64,000 nt of DNA from Taxawa tesnikishii (nom. ined.) (taxonomy: Eukaryota > Ascomycota > Dothideomycetes > Dothideales), in assembly GCA_030247885.1 (NCBI GenBank), contig JAPDRO010000003.1, positions 1,488,001 to 1,552,000 on the forward strand, written 5' to 3'. Below the pieces are notes generated by a model, which worked only from the letters and a program-made list of their open reading frames with translations, had not been told where the DNA came from and searched no databases. Shown piece after piece: positions 11,781 to 23,236 of the stretch (its first letter is position 1; each line of letters opens with the position of its first letter). Both the position numbers and the translations under genes were made by a program.

Positions 11781-12875
11781 AGGAATGTATTATACTTGCA
11801 TTGGGCGGAGTTTGGGTGGGCAAAGGCTTGTAAAGTCATCCAGCGATGCATTGACGGGTAAAGGTTTGAATGCGTTCGGCTTTTCTTGCAGACTCTCTGT
11901 TTTGATGTCTGACTTGTCCTTCTCCCTTTGGCGCCATACTGAACACAAATCTCTTCTCGTAACCGGCAGCGAATAATCCAAGTGAAGCGCCTAAGCTCAT
12001 TCACTTACAACCGGGCAAACCCTCCACAATGGAACCGTGTAATTACGCTGCCTCCTGGAGGAGTCATGCCTCAACCTGCTCAGAAACCCACGCCTGTTTC
12101 TTCTTCTCTCTATACACTCTTCTCCAAGTTCAGGATCTCTCGGCGTCGGACGACTACCATCTGCGGGATACTGCGGCTGATGAGGCGCACCTCCTATGCC
12201 TCTTTCCATAAGGGTGGGTAAGCTTCTATCGCTGAAAAGCGTCTCGCCGTTCAGATTCACACCCTGTGCACGCCTGCTGATCCAGACAATGAACACAACC
12301 AGATCAACACGCTTGCTATTGCAACCACGAGCCATGTGCCGAGCGTGATTCAGAGAGCAACGATAGTGTCCTTGGTTGTCCACATAATCGCACAAAGATA
12401 GGTTTTTGCATGCTTGAAAATCGGAGGAAGGGAAAAGACATGTTCTCGGAGCCGTAAGGTCAAAGACTTGCTATTATAGGGATAACATCCTACTTACCAA
12501 TGCGCAGTACGTGGCGCAGAGGCGTTTGTTCACGTACGCTGTTTTCCCGAGACGGTTTCCCATCTCCGATATGGAGTTTGTCCACCACCACTTTGTCAAT
12601 CATGGAGCGGATGTGGGCAGCGGTCGGGCAGCGTATAGCTCGCAGACTATTGCACAGAACTAGTGGGCAGCATGAAGGGACAGATGCATATTGGCAATAG
12701 TGCAGACGTGAAGAAGTTCTCTTAAAGCGGTTGACCGCCATTGCAGCCCAGCGGAGCAACTCTTTATGCATAGCAATGTTTCGGCTAATCAGCCTCAAGC
12801 CTCGTACTATCCAACAGCAAACTCTGTGTGCATTCGCGGCCCGCATAGTCGCTTCGATGACAGCTAGCCGACGCA
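11781..12875. other. Intergenic between convergent genes
   Basis: 3' flanks of bL19m and of the sugar transporter. The minus frame at 11997-12395 has a short hydrophobic run followed by ISRRAQG and a Pro-rich tail, faintly like a small single-pass membrane protein. It lacks a matching first exon, and I do not call it. Confidence 0.55.
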
Positions 12876-14735
12876 TCACGAACCCGTGGCAGCAGTCACC
12901 TGAACGGTTGCCGCAGCCTTCTCGTCTAGCACCCCATCCTCCTCAAAACTAGTTCTATCCTTTCCGTCACCCGGGGTTGCGGTGCCTAGACCTGTGCATT
13001 TGTAGCCGCGGAACTTGCGCGCGGGCAGGCGTTGCTCGAACTACGGGCCTGCGTGTCAGCAGTGCTTCGTGTTGCTGGGGTGCGGACAGGATGCGAAAGA
13101 AGGAAGGGATCGGCAAGGAAGGAAAGACAAGCGGGGAAAGAGGGCTTACCATCTCATTTATCTCTTCCAATGTCCGTCCCTTGGTTTCCGGCAGAAATAG
13201 GAAGACCCAGAGGGAGGTAACGATGCATGAGGGAAACCAAATATAGCCATACTTCGGACTGTGATGGCGTTGTCAGTGATCTTACTCTGCAAATGCATAC
13301 ACGAGTACAACGACTTACCCCCAACCAAGCGAATCCGGATTGATAAAGTATGGAGCCGTGAACGTCGCCAACCAAGCGCCCAAGAAGCCAAGGGCAGCCG
13401 CAAGTCCAAAGGTATACGACCGCAATCGCTGACTTGGTATTTCGCCACCTGCTAGCCATGCGTAGCTGGCGACCGCGCCGTTGTACGTAACCAGATACAT
13501 CGTGCTCAGACCGACAATGGCGCGGCCTGTGGCTTTCGTACGTGACTGCTTGTCGTACACAAGCGCGACGGCAAGTTGTGCGATGCCGCAGATGGCCATG
13601 CCACAGGTCAGGAATACGCGCCGTCGTCCGTAGCGCACAATGATGCAGCTGTTGAGTAAGATGACAGTGCAACCAGCAGCGGACTGGATCACGGAGTACA
13701 TGAACGGTTTGTCGGTGCCTGACATCTGGAGGAAGTAGGTTTTGTATGCTGCAGCGATGTTAACAGAGGCCTAAGCAGGAGGGCCGATGGACGTACCAAT
13801 CATGAACATGGCCCCTGACGCGGCTTGACAGCTGACAGAAGCTACGGAGAGGAAGGTTCGACGCCTGTCGACGGGATTGTTGAACAGCTGCATGATCGAG
13901 GCTCCTTTCGCGTGGCGTTGCTCGATCTCTAGTGCTGCCTGGATCTCCGCCAGCTCGGTCTCGACGGCATCAGGATTGGGTCGAAGCCAGAGAAGGGATT
14001 TGCGAGCATCCTCCGCTCTGTTCTGGAGAAGGAGCCATCTTGGTGTCTCCGGAATGAATATCATGCAAATGCTCATGAAAAATGGTAGAATGTAGATGAC
14101 GCCAAGCGGGATGAGATATGCATTTCGGCCTGCAATAGGAGCGGTTTGATTGTCAACTACGGTTCCGATCAAGGTTCCCTGCGACGCAATGGCATTAGTC
14201 TCGCTTCCTCTCAGCAGCTAGGGAGAAGGGGGTGGACCACATACAAAGCTGGTGAAGAACTGGAACCCGGATATGAACAGCCCACGGTACCTTGCAGGAC
14301 TGCATTCTTGAAGATACAGTTGGGAGTGAGTCATGAACCATCCATTGGCACATCCGATGAAGAAGCGTCCAACATAAAGAGCCCCGATATGCGTAGTAGT
14401 CATCATTATTATGTTCGACACACAGCAAGCGACTGCTGCGATCCAGAGGCAATGTCGGCGGCCCAGTTTGGTAGCGGCAAGACCAGCACAGGCGCTGGTG
14501 ATGAAGGCACCCAACGTCATAAGAGAAGAGATCAACTGCTGTCGGGTTGGATCTATGTTCCAACCGCTAGGAACGTGTGGTGCTCGATGGCCAAAGACTT
14601 GCAAGAACCCGACCATGGCTTGCAAGCCTCCGATTAGACCAAAGTCCAGGCCGTACTGGAACGGAGACATCATGATAATTGAACATGCCAAAAACACCTC
14701 CAGTTTTCGCGGATGGTCGTATTAGATTGCGACAT
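12876..14735 (-). CDS. MFS sugar transporter
   Basis: Five exons (14735-14245, 14178-13797, 13748-13319, 13258-13150, 13040-12876) give about 525 residues. The protein is a 12-helix plasma-membrane permease of the sugar porter family. Signatures seen are FQYGLDFGLIGG in helix 1, LGRRHCLW after helix 2, GRFFIGCANGW, PETPRWLL before the central loop, RYGRRRVFL after helix 8, and PETKGRTLEEI closing helix 12. The tail FEQRLPARKFRGYKC is typical of fungal members. The first 12 residues (MSQSNTTIRENW) are out of frame with the rest. One extra G at the GG near 14697-14698 gives ENWRVFLACSIIMM. An alternative is a separate upstream first exon using the CTAATAC...GAG acceptor there. The substrate (hexose, disaccharide or galacturonate) cannot be told. 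Confidence 0.9.
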
Positions 14736-15340
14736 GATGAATTGAGTACGAGACAAGACGAAAATCCCTACTTCTGGAAGACTGGGTTGTAGGAGTTGAC
14801 CACAGGTGTAGACCTCAGCATCTAAATAGGGTGGATCCCACAAAAATGCCAAACTGCACGTCAAGCACATGTCGGAGAACTTGCGGGTGCGGGGCCCCAT
14901 ACCCCATGTGCCCAGGGAGGAATCTCATGGAGCGCCCAGAGGAAGGATCACCGCCAAGGCTAAAAGACGGTATAGAGGCTTGGCTGGGACTGCGATGTTG
15001 AGAAATCGGCAAATCATGCGTGGGGCCATGGAAGAACTGCCGTGGGGAAAGATTCCCCCAGTCGACCTCTGAGTGGAGGGAGACAGTTGAACTGGCTTTG
15101 GAAACCAGGATTGAAACGGCTGCCCAACACAGGTGCCATTCTTGAGTGACCAACTCGAGTGCGAGGAAAGATTGAGGCATACGTACCAAACGCTATCAGT
15201 GTAGCGACATGAGGATCCAAAACGTCCAAGTGCCATCTCTTTCACACCTTCTGGAGTGTTGAAGCTGGCAGACGTCGTAGAGGTGAAGAAGGTAAGGATA
15301 ACCCGCAGAACTTGTCAATTGTGGGCCACGGCCATCTTGC
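14736..15340. other. Upstream region of transporter
   Basis: Spacer between the transporter and the pectate lyase relic. Overlapping minus-strand frames at 14815-15245 have no recognisable pattern. This segment may hold eroded 5' parts of the lyase on the plus strand. Confidence 0.5.
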
Positions 15341-15960
15341 TCGACAGCACGCCGCGTTCTGCCATGAGCGAGGGTCTCGAGGACTTTGATGGAACACTTG
15401 ATGAATGGGTCCGAAAGTCGAGCAGAACACTCAAGAATGTCACCGTTGGCAAGAACCAGTATGAGGGTGTTCACTCTATAGGTCCTTGCGTGATCCAGAA
15501 CGTATGGTGGGAAGATGTCTGCCAAGGGAACGGCCACCAAGCGTTGATGTTTGCTTCGACCGACTGGGCCGATTGGGCCGACTAGAGGAGTATGGGCTCT
15601 TCTCGCAGACAGAAAGTAACGAATCCAGTGTCGAGTACCGGGTTGATCTACTTCCATGTAGACGGAAATGTGGCCTGCCGATACCACTCTGCACTACGGA
15701 CTGAAAGCCGTATACACTCCCCATCCCTTGTACTTTGATCATGACTGGCCGCTTGAGAAGTTCGATGCTACCTTCAATGGCGGGCGGTATGGGTCAAGTG
15801 GCGGCAATAAATCCTCAAGTTTCAGGGGAGAGGTGGAGCACAATCATCGGGGAAGTTCGTGGTATTGCAACTCACGTTTTGCGCGCAAATTGTGGAAGGT
15901 GTGGTTTTGTCTGGAAGAGAGTGGACGGACGACTACAGAGGAGACGAGCCGGATGTGCTT
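15341..15960 (+). pseudogene. Decayed pectate lyase, polysaccharide lyase family 3
   Basis: The diagnostic core of PL3 lies at about 15421-15530: [18 protein letters not shown] followed by [12 protein letters not shown]. It matches the family pattern [35 protein letters not shown] just upstream resembles the start of the domain. Further on, VEHN and RANCGRCGF resemble the VQHN and R.CGNC stretches, but they lie in other frames and behind about 200 unrelated-looking bases. The histidine-to-serine step after EGVH removes a normally conserved cysteine. No signal peptide or full frame is present. In life it would cleave polygalacturonate outside the cell. It sits tail-to-head beside a sugar transporter. 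Confidence 0.65.
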
Positions 15961-16698
15961 TAAGATCGCTCCTGTTGCACCCGATCGAGCACTTAGACTT
16001 CATCTGTTAGACCTACATGGAGATAAGAGAAGTTCTCCATGCAGCCTCGAGGAGACGGAGGCAGACAGTTGTGGGCTCAAGCAACAACTAAGGCGGGATT
16101 GTCTGAGGCACGATGTACTTACATCCCAACCAAGCGAGGTTTTCCTAGATCTCGGAACTTCTTTTCTTCAAAGTCCTGGGTGATTGTGGGTGTTGGTTGT
16201 CAGATGAGGGCCCTCTCTGATGATCAACCAAAGCTGACACTGCCAATGGGACACTCCAGGTGTACTCTTGGGAGCGAAGACACAGAGTAGCAAGTCGTTC
16301 GAAGAAGTGTATGTAACCCTGAATATGAAACGCACCGAGTCATCGACTGACAATAATGCGCGATTAACGACGGGATCGTTGGTCTCGAAACCTTGAGCGC
16401 CTTGAAATGCTCGACAGAATGCCGAGCCACAAGACTCCACTGCTGTATCATGCACAGTCCTAACAGTGGGTGTAGGCTCCTCTGAAAAAGGAGAAAGGAA
16501 GCAGGGAAAGCCGCGCGAAGATTTGATAGAAACCACATCACTAAGCGATCTGTTTGATTGGCGCATCAAGCGAGCCAGCAACTGCCGCGGCTATGACCGA
16601 ACATCCGACCTCCATGCATCCGCCGTCTATACCTTTACCTTTACCGTCGTCTCGTTGCTGCTGCGTTTGACGTTTCCGTATCAATAACCACCGCCACA
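15961..16698. other. SDHC promoter region
   Basis: No gene seen. The last 100 bases before the SDHC start are pyrimidine-rich (a tacctttacctttacc run at about 16629), typical of fungal core promoters. Confidence 0.5.
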
Positions 16699-17374
16699 AT
16701 GCTCGCCCAGAGAATCGCTCAGCAGTCGATGCGCGGGGGTGAGTCGCCTCACTGATAACTGGAGACGAACAACCTGAAATAGCTGACCCGTACAGTCGCC
16801 CGCAGCGCCTTCACCTTGCAGGCTCCGGCCGCCATCACAGCGAGCGCTCTGGCTCAGCAGCGGAGGTATGGACCGATCCGTCTCTTCATCAGCAACAAAT
16901 GTCGCAAGTAGCCGCTGACAATGGTCCTGCAGGCTCGCCGCAACTCAGACCATATCCGATGCCGAAGCCTCGAACCAGATCCTGGCCAAGCAACGTCTGA
17001 ACCGTCCCGTTTCCCCTCACCTCTCCATCTACCGTCCCCAGATCACCTGGTACGGCTCTGCCCTTAACCGTATCACCGGTTCCATCCTCTCCGGCGGCTT
17101 CTACATCTTCGGCGCCGCATACCTTGTCGCTCCGGCCCTGGGTTGGCACCTCGAGAGTGCTTCCATGGCCGCTGCCTTTGCATCCTGGCCAGTCGCTTTG
17201 AAGGTCTTCGCCAAGATGTTCGCTGCCTTCCCATTCACATTCCACAGCTTCAACGGCATCAGGCATCTGGTGTGGGACACTGCTTCGGCCTTGAACAACA
17301 AGCAAGTCCAGGTGACGGGATGGACTGTCGTGGGACTCAGTGTCGTCAGCAGTCTGGTTCTGGCTTTCATGTAA
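16699..17374 (+). CDS. SDH3: Succinate dehydrogenase cytochrome b subunit (SDHC)
   Basis: Three exons (16699-16738, 16796-16865, 16933-17374) give 183 residues. The protein is an inner-membrane anchor of respiratory complex II that helps bind haem b and ubiquinone. After an Arg/Ser/Ala import leader comes the family signature RPVSPHLSIYRPQITW. Three membrane helices follow, and the haem-ligand region is HSFNGIRHLVWD. The Ser and the downstream region of SPHLSIYRPQ line the quinone pocket, which is the target of carboxamide fungicides; no resistance claim is made here. Two tiny 5' exons split the leader, a usual arrangement in filamentous ascomycetes. Confidence 0.95.
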
Positions 17375-17720
17375 AAAGAGCACAATTCAATTGAAGTATT
17401 CACACGATGATCATGCCTTTTGAGGGGCACGGTCTGGGTCACGGCTGTACATATTAGGAGCACGAGCACGTACAACGCAGGGTCGTTACATTCGAAGTTT
17501 TTTTATGCAGCGAGAGCTAACCAACAGTCTCAAAGTATTGCAGAAGGAGATGTTAGATGAGTGTGATTGAACCGTTCTACAGATATGCTCAAGATGTGCC
17601 AATGCCTTGAACCATTGTGCAGTTGCAGTAGGCAATACATCCAGATGGGATTTGAGTATAGTTGTATGGAGAATGGTACTATTTGTGTTTGAAGCTGGTG
17701 CAAAATGCACGTGCAGTGCT
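17375..17720. other. Convergent 3' flanks
   Basis: Space between SDHC and farnesyl-diphosphate synthase, which are transcribed toward each other. No gene is seen. It must hold both 3' ends. Confidence 0.6.
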
Positions 17721-18837
17721 TTATTTGCTCCTCTTGTAGATCTTGCGTAAGAACTCCTCAAACACCTCCTTCTTCAAGCCCTCGCTCTCGTCAACGGCAT
17801 CAATCATCTTCCTGATCTCGCCAACCTTGTCTTCCTCGTACTCATGGTACACCTGGTCCAGCTTCAGCTCGTCGAAAACAGTCTTGACCTTAGCCTCCTT
17901 ATCCTTGTCTTTCCGGCCGTAGTTCTCCTCCAGCACTGCTCTTTGCTCCTTGTCCGCCCTCTTGAGAGCCTGGTTGACCAACCAACTGCACTTGTTGTCC
18001 TGTATGTCCGTGCCAATCTTGCCTAGCACCTTGGGGTCTGCGAAGTTGTCAAGGTAGTCGTCCTGCACCTGGAAGTACTCGCCCATGGGTATCAGGATGT
18101 CGTGTGCCTGCTTCAGGTTCTTCTCCGTAGCCCGCTCGCAGAAGTGCAGCGCGAGGGCAACGGGTAGGTAGAAAGAGTAGTAGGCGGTCTTGTAAATGAC
18201 GATAAATGTATACTTCTCCAGGCTGAAATTGTTCAGATCGACGGCGTCCTCCGGAGCGGTCAACAGGTCGCAGGCCTGTCCGAGCTCGGTCTGGAAGGTT
18301 ACTTCATGGAAGAGTTCCACAAGGTCGACGTAGTTCTTCTCCTTCTTGAAGTATTTCTTGAGCAAGATGAAGATGCTGCTTTCCAGCATGAAGGCATCGT
18401 TGATGGCGATCATGCCGACATTGGGCATCAGATACCAGCATGGAGAACCGCGGCGAGTCTTGGAGGAGTCCATGATATCATCCGAAACCAAGAAGAAAGC
18501 TTGCAGGAGCTCAATCATCCATCCCAGCGTTGCAGAGCGGAAGTACTCCTCTTTGCTGAGGGAGCGATTCAGGAGAAGGGAAGTAGTGTCGACGACGGAC
18601 ATGCCGCGGTTGCACTTTCCTCCGACTGTGTTGTGGTTCAGCGACTGTGGACATGGAGGTTAGTATGCGGCTGGGCAAAGGCGCAAGAAGACGGCCTTGA
18701 TGCGCAGGGATGGTCAAGGAGTACCTGCTGATACCACTTGAGGGCCTGGTCCGGGAGATTGTACTGTCTGCAGTGCTCCGAAAGGTCCTGCACCAGCTGT
18801 GGGAAGACACTCTCAAACTCCCCAGAGTGGTGGGCAT
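17721..18837 (-). CDS. ERG20: Farnesyl-diphosphate synthase
   Basis: Two exons (18837-18725, 18644-17721) give about 345 residues, the normal family length. The enzyme condenses isopentenyl diphosphate with dimethylallyl and geranyl diphosphate for sterols, quinones, haem A and prenylation. The first Asp-rich motif is [20 protein letters not shown], with the chain-length-setting aromatic region just before it. The second is [12 protein letters not shown], and the C-terminus RKIYKRSK is typical. The first codons MPTTLG are out of frame with [13 protein letters not shown]. One more G in the GGGG of the coding strand (18820-18823) gives [14 protein letters not shown], exactly where family members start. 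I consider this a base-call problem because the gene is essential. Confidence 0.93.
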
Positions 18838-19606
18838 GGCTGCTGGCCTGGGTCCTCGTGAGTCGAAAGCGGTGCGCTTGTGGAGGGGTCGTCCGGAGGT
18901 GAAGCAGCGTAGGGGTTGTGCAATGACCGGACGGCGCACGAGAAGACGCAGGGGTCGGTGTGGAGTCTGGAAGATGGGGCGACGTGAGCGATAGCGCTCA
19001 ATGGCACGCCGAAGTCGTTCGTGGTGAAGTGGTACGAGTAGAGAAGGCGGTACGCACCAGAACCAGATAGAGCCAGAATCAGAATCATGCGATTGACTGG
19101 CTGGACCCTGCAGATTGCCGACGCAGTTGGTATCAATAGACCGCCGTATTGCGGCATCGTTACATGTAAGGGGCTACTCGAGTACGAGGATTACAGGGCT
19201 TTCCCAGTGCCCCGCGGCGGCCGTCCCTGTCCCGTCCCTGATTGACATTTACCGACACCCAAAACGCTCTGGGAAGGTACGACGGGGCTTGGCAGCAAAC
19301 GCGCGCGCTCTACATCTACTCGTGTACAGCTACACTAACTACACGTGCAACACCAACACCGACTGCGCACGTGTCATCCGGCCGCGGCTTTTCCTCTGTA
19401 GTCTCTCTCGGCGCAGATAGATACTTGCGCGTGCGGACATGATCCAAAACCGTTCTCTCTACAATCGCAATACACGAAAGCCTGCGTGCAGTAGATGGGC
19501 GGAAGAAGCACTACGACCACCAACTTCGAAACGATCCCTGGCCGGTAGGCACTGGCAGTGAGTTGCATGGTGCAACAACCACACCCTCCCGAAAACGAAC
19601 GTCAGC
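18838..19606. other. Divergent promoter, FPPS and CDC23
   Basis: Head-to-head upstream regions of two essential genes. Open frames here (for example 18813-19157 on minus) have no family pattern. No RNA gene or clear binding site is recognised. Confidence 0.5.
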
Positions 19607-21654
19607 ATGTCTGGACTGCCTCAAGAAGAGATCACGCAGCTACAGAACCACCTGCAGCAGGCTGTTGTAGCATGCAACGACCGCTGCCTGTACAACTCCG
19701 CAAAGTGGTATGTCGCCCGAGTCCTGATCAAAACCTAAACACATCTGACAGATTGTGGCGTCAAGGGCGGCAGAGTTGCTCAATTCCTTCTCCGACGCAG
19801 CCTTGGATCTCAACCCCGAGTCAGACACGGATGTAGAATCGTCCGTGGATGAGGACACCGAACCGCAGCTGCCTCCACTCAGCGGAGCGTTTTCAGATGA
19901 TCCTCGAGAAGCTCGCCTGGAGAAGCGTGAATTGCCCAGATTCCTGATGGCAAAGTCCTGCTTTGACTGCCGGGAGTATGATCGCTGCGCCGCGATTCTG
20001 CTACCGAGTCTTCTCCCCAGGAACCAATCATTCGGAGAACGCCAAACCCGGAACAGTCGAACAGCTCGCGAAAGTCGACCGGTGGTGCGAGTGTTGCAGA
20101 TTCACATAGACCGTCCCTCAGGGGCCGAAATCCACGTTCAAGCCAAAAGCACTCTTCCTCGCTCTCTACAGCAAGTACATCGCGGGTGAGAAGCGCAAGG
20201 ATGAGGACAGCGAGATGGTCCTTGGCCCTCTGGACGGACCCATCACACTGAACAAGGAACTCAACACCATCTCCGCAATCCTGAACGACTACTTTGAAGA
20301 ACGAGGCGGCATAAACGGCACACAGCCTTCGCAAGGGTTTCTTGAATACCTCTATGGAATTATCCTCATGAAGAACAAGAACGACATCCACGCAAAACAA
20401 TGGCTTCTTAGGAGCGTGAATCTGTATTGCTACAACTGGGGCGCTTGGCAAGAACTGGCAGGCCTGATCGGATCTCTCGAGGAGCTGACCCAGATCTCTC
20501 AACAACTTCCGCGGAACATTATGGCTTTCATGTTCCACATCCATTGCAGCCAGGAACTTTACCAGAACACCGAGCAGATTCACAACACCATATCACAAAT
20601 GGTCACCATCTTTCCGTATTCCGCGTTTCTGCAAACGCAACGCGCACTGCTACACTACCACGCCAAAGACTTCGATGAGGCCGACCGTCTCTTCACGCAC
20701 ATCCTGTCCTCTTATCCCTACCGCCTCGATTCTCTTGACACGTACTCCAACATTCTCTACGTCATGGACGCTCGACCTAAACTCGCCTACCTTGCCTCTG
20801 TAGCGTCCGCCACTGACAAATTCCGCCCTGAGACCTGCTGTATTGTAGGAAATTACTACTCGCTCTCTTCCGCCCATGAGAAGGCAGTCATCTACTTCCG
20901 CCGTGCTTTGGCCCTAGACCGCCACTTTCTCTCGGCATGGACACTCATGGGGCACGAATACATTGAACTCAAGAACACACAAGCTGCCATTGAAAGCTAC
21001 AGGCGTGCGATCGATGCCAACCGCAAAGACTATCGAGCTTGGTACGGTTTGGGTCAAGGTTATGAGATTATGGACATGCACTCGTATGCAATATTCTACT
21101 ACCAGCGTGCCGCGGCCCTTCAATCATGGGATCCCAAGATGTGGATGGCTGTCGCTAATGCCTTCGCTCACTGCGGCAAACTGACGAACGCAATACGTGC
21201 ATACAAGCGCGCATTACAAGCCGGCAGCTACATCGACCCTGGTGGCAGCTTCGCATCATCCTCAGCGGATCCTTTGGCAAACTCTGTTGGTGGCGCTTTG
21301 GACCCGGAGATACTTTACCAGATCGCGTTGTTGTATGAACGTGACAACAACATCCAGGAAGCCGCTGCATATATGGACCTCACCCTAGCACAAGAGGAAG
21401 GCCCAGACGAGGAAGACTTGCCGCCCGGTGCTCGGGTAAGTGGAGGCGTGGGTGTGACACAAACCACGAGCAAAGCAAGGATGTGGCTGGCCAAATGGTG
21501 TTTCCACGAGCGTCAATGGCAGCGCGCGGCCGAGCTCGCGAACGAGTTGTGTCAGGATGGTGTTGAGGTGGAGGAGGCGAAGGCCTTGATTCGAGACGTT
21601 CGCGCCAGGCTGGGTGCGGAGACGAATCTGATAGGACAAGAGCACGTTGCTTGA
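19607..21654 (+). CDS. CDC23: Anaphase-promoting complex subunit 8 (Cdc23)
   Basis: Two exons (19607-19707, 19766-21654) give about 663 residues. This TPR scaffold of the APC/C ubiquitin ligase drives mitotic exit. The intron joins SAKW to AAELLNSF. PRFLMAKSCFDCREYDRC marks the N-terminal domain. An acidic/Ser-rich linker and then ALFLALYSKYIAGEKRK lead into tandem TPRs, with classic forms such as AWTLMGHEYIELKNTQAAIE and AWYGLGQGYEIMDMHSYAI. Two single-base shortfalls break the frame: one near 19994 (GCCGCGATT, needs one more G) and one in GGGG at 20121-20124. With both, the linker reads AADSATESSPQEP and SLRGPKSTFKPKALF. Without them the frame closes, which is implausible for an essential gene. 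Confidence 0.92.
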
Positions 21655-22028
21655 TGTTGTTGGTGAAATGACCCGTTGCTGCAAGACCTATACTTACGAA
21701 GGAATGAGTGATGGCCAAGCTGAAGATGTACCAAATACAGTTCGGGAACAGCAAGGTATCCGCTAGGATTGATCCCTCCATTGATCGCAGCTATCGACCC
21801 ATGGCACCACACCAGCATGAACAGCAAAGCCACAACAGCGGTTTTCTTACCTAAGCGTCCAGAGCATTGTACGATGTTCGTGTGACGATAAGCAAACGGA
21901 ACTGTCATCCTGAGCGATGGCAAAGCTCGGACGATGGGAAGGGATCTAAACCGTAACAAAATTTACGAATACTGACTGCAAGGGTATAACAACAGCTGTT
22001 GCGCACAAATGCTTCATCCAGCACAGAC
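21655..22028. other. Convergent 3' flanks
   Basis: Space between CDC23 and the DUF1295 gene. Minus-strand frames here are read-through past the true stop of the DUF1295 gene at 22029. No gene seen. Confidence 0.6.
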
Positions 22029-22936
22029 TCAATAAACATATGGCAGAAGCTTCCATGGGGTGCGTGCCTTGTACTGCTCCCATTGCTCGCCATACTGTGG
22101 ACAGGATTAGCAAAACACTGATAGAAATAGCGAAGTTGCAAACGTACCCTGTCCTCGCAGTATTGACTGAGCACAGGGATGGCGCGATGACTGAAGTCCC
22201 AGAAGAAGAAAGCACCAATGGCGGCGCCCCAAACCCAGCCGCCAGCAGCGAGCGAGTAGCCGCACCTCCACAATGTGTAGCCGCCGTAGTTGATGTGTCT
22301 TGCCAAGCTGAACAGTCCGCCGCGGTATACCTTGCCCTTGTTGGCTGGATCTGCCTTGAAGTTCTTCCTCTGCCACTCAGAGATGCTTTCGGTGAGAATG
22401 CCGATGGTGTAGAGGCCTGCGCCAACAAGAAGAGGTATCTGCGGGAAGTGCTCGCCATTGACCGATGCAGAGGTGGCCTGGCAAACGAAGAGCAGCGAGT
22501 TCATAGAGTTGAAGGCGGTGTTGAATGCCGACACCATGAGCGCAGCAGAGGGTGGGAAGGTTTCGTGTGAGATGCCGACGAGCCAGTAGTTCTGCTTGAC
22601 TGCGCTACCTGCTGCCATGGCAAGCAAGATCAAGCGATACGGCGATAGATCCAGACGGTCGATGAAGGTGCCGGTAAGCAGTGGAGGGCCATGAGCGAGC
22701 GTCTGTCCGCCCAGCTTGCGGATCAAGGCAGACCCTACGCCTTGGGCCAGGATGGCATATTGAAAAAACGGGTCGAGGCTGCGGAGACCCAGGAAGAGTC
22801 CTTTGAACTACGACTCAGATCCGCCGTGCTTGCGTATACAAGTACTTACGGATTGCTTACCTGTGCCGAGAGGACTGGGCTCCTTGACACCCCGCCTGAT
22901 GTTGTCGTACTTGCGCGCCGTGTCGTCGTAAGGCAT
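22029..22936 (-). CDS. DUF1295 / steroid 5-alpha-reductase-like membrane protein
   Basis: Three exons (22936-22861, 22800-22148, 22094-22029) give 264 residues. Multi-pass membrane protein of the PF06966 group. The N-terminal half is hydrophobic (FFQYAILAQGVGSALIRKLGG). The C-terminal part has the group's conserved signature: ERKNFKADPANKGK-like (here WQRKNFKADPANKGK), then GLFSLARHINYGGYTLWR, and a final WEQYKARTPWKLLPYVY, which is the usual end of this fold. Related enzymes reduce or methylate lipids using a cofactor bound between the last helices. The actual substrate of this fungal branch is unknown. The last exon is only 66 bases. Confidence 0.88.
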
Positions 22937-23236
22937 GGCGGACGGCGGCTTTGTCGATGGGCGGTAGGGGTAGGGCGACTAGAGACGCACAATGGGAGAA
23001 CCTTTGTACAGCTGCTGCTACGTGCCAACTCCAAGGACTAAGCGAGTTCCTCGGCCACACAGTACGAGCGGGCAGGCCCGGCGATTGTCAGGTCAGGTAG
23101 GTACTATACCTATACCTACTGTCACTGTTAGGCGAAGTGAAGTTCCGCAGTCGTGATCAGGCCTTGGCACTAAGCATCACGTGAAGGCCACCCAGACAGC
23201 TTCCTGTTCTATCTCGGCACATTTCGGTCCTCTCCA
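22937..23236. other. Divergent promoter
   Basis: About 300 bases shared by the DUF1295 gene and the Mmc1-like gene. It contains a short tacctatacctac repeat at about 23098-23118. No gene. Confidence 0.5.

Noticed and set aside
11997-12395. Possible small single-pass membrane protein
   Set aside because: Hydrophobic run and ISRRAQG are suggestive, but there is no matching upstream exon or start, and the frame would need a shift.
14815-15687. Several minus-strand frames upstream of the transporter
   Set aside because: They are antisense to the pectate lyase relic or unpatterned; no family match.
20040-20120. A short intron in the Cdc23 linker
   Set aside because: Candidate introns would be 28-49 bases and out of phase. 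Two single-base shortfalls give a sensible Ser/Pro linker instead.
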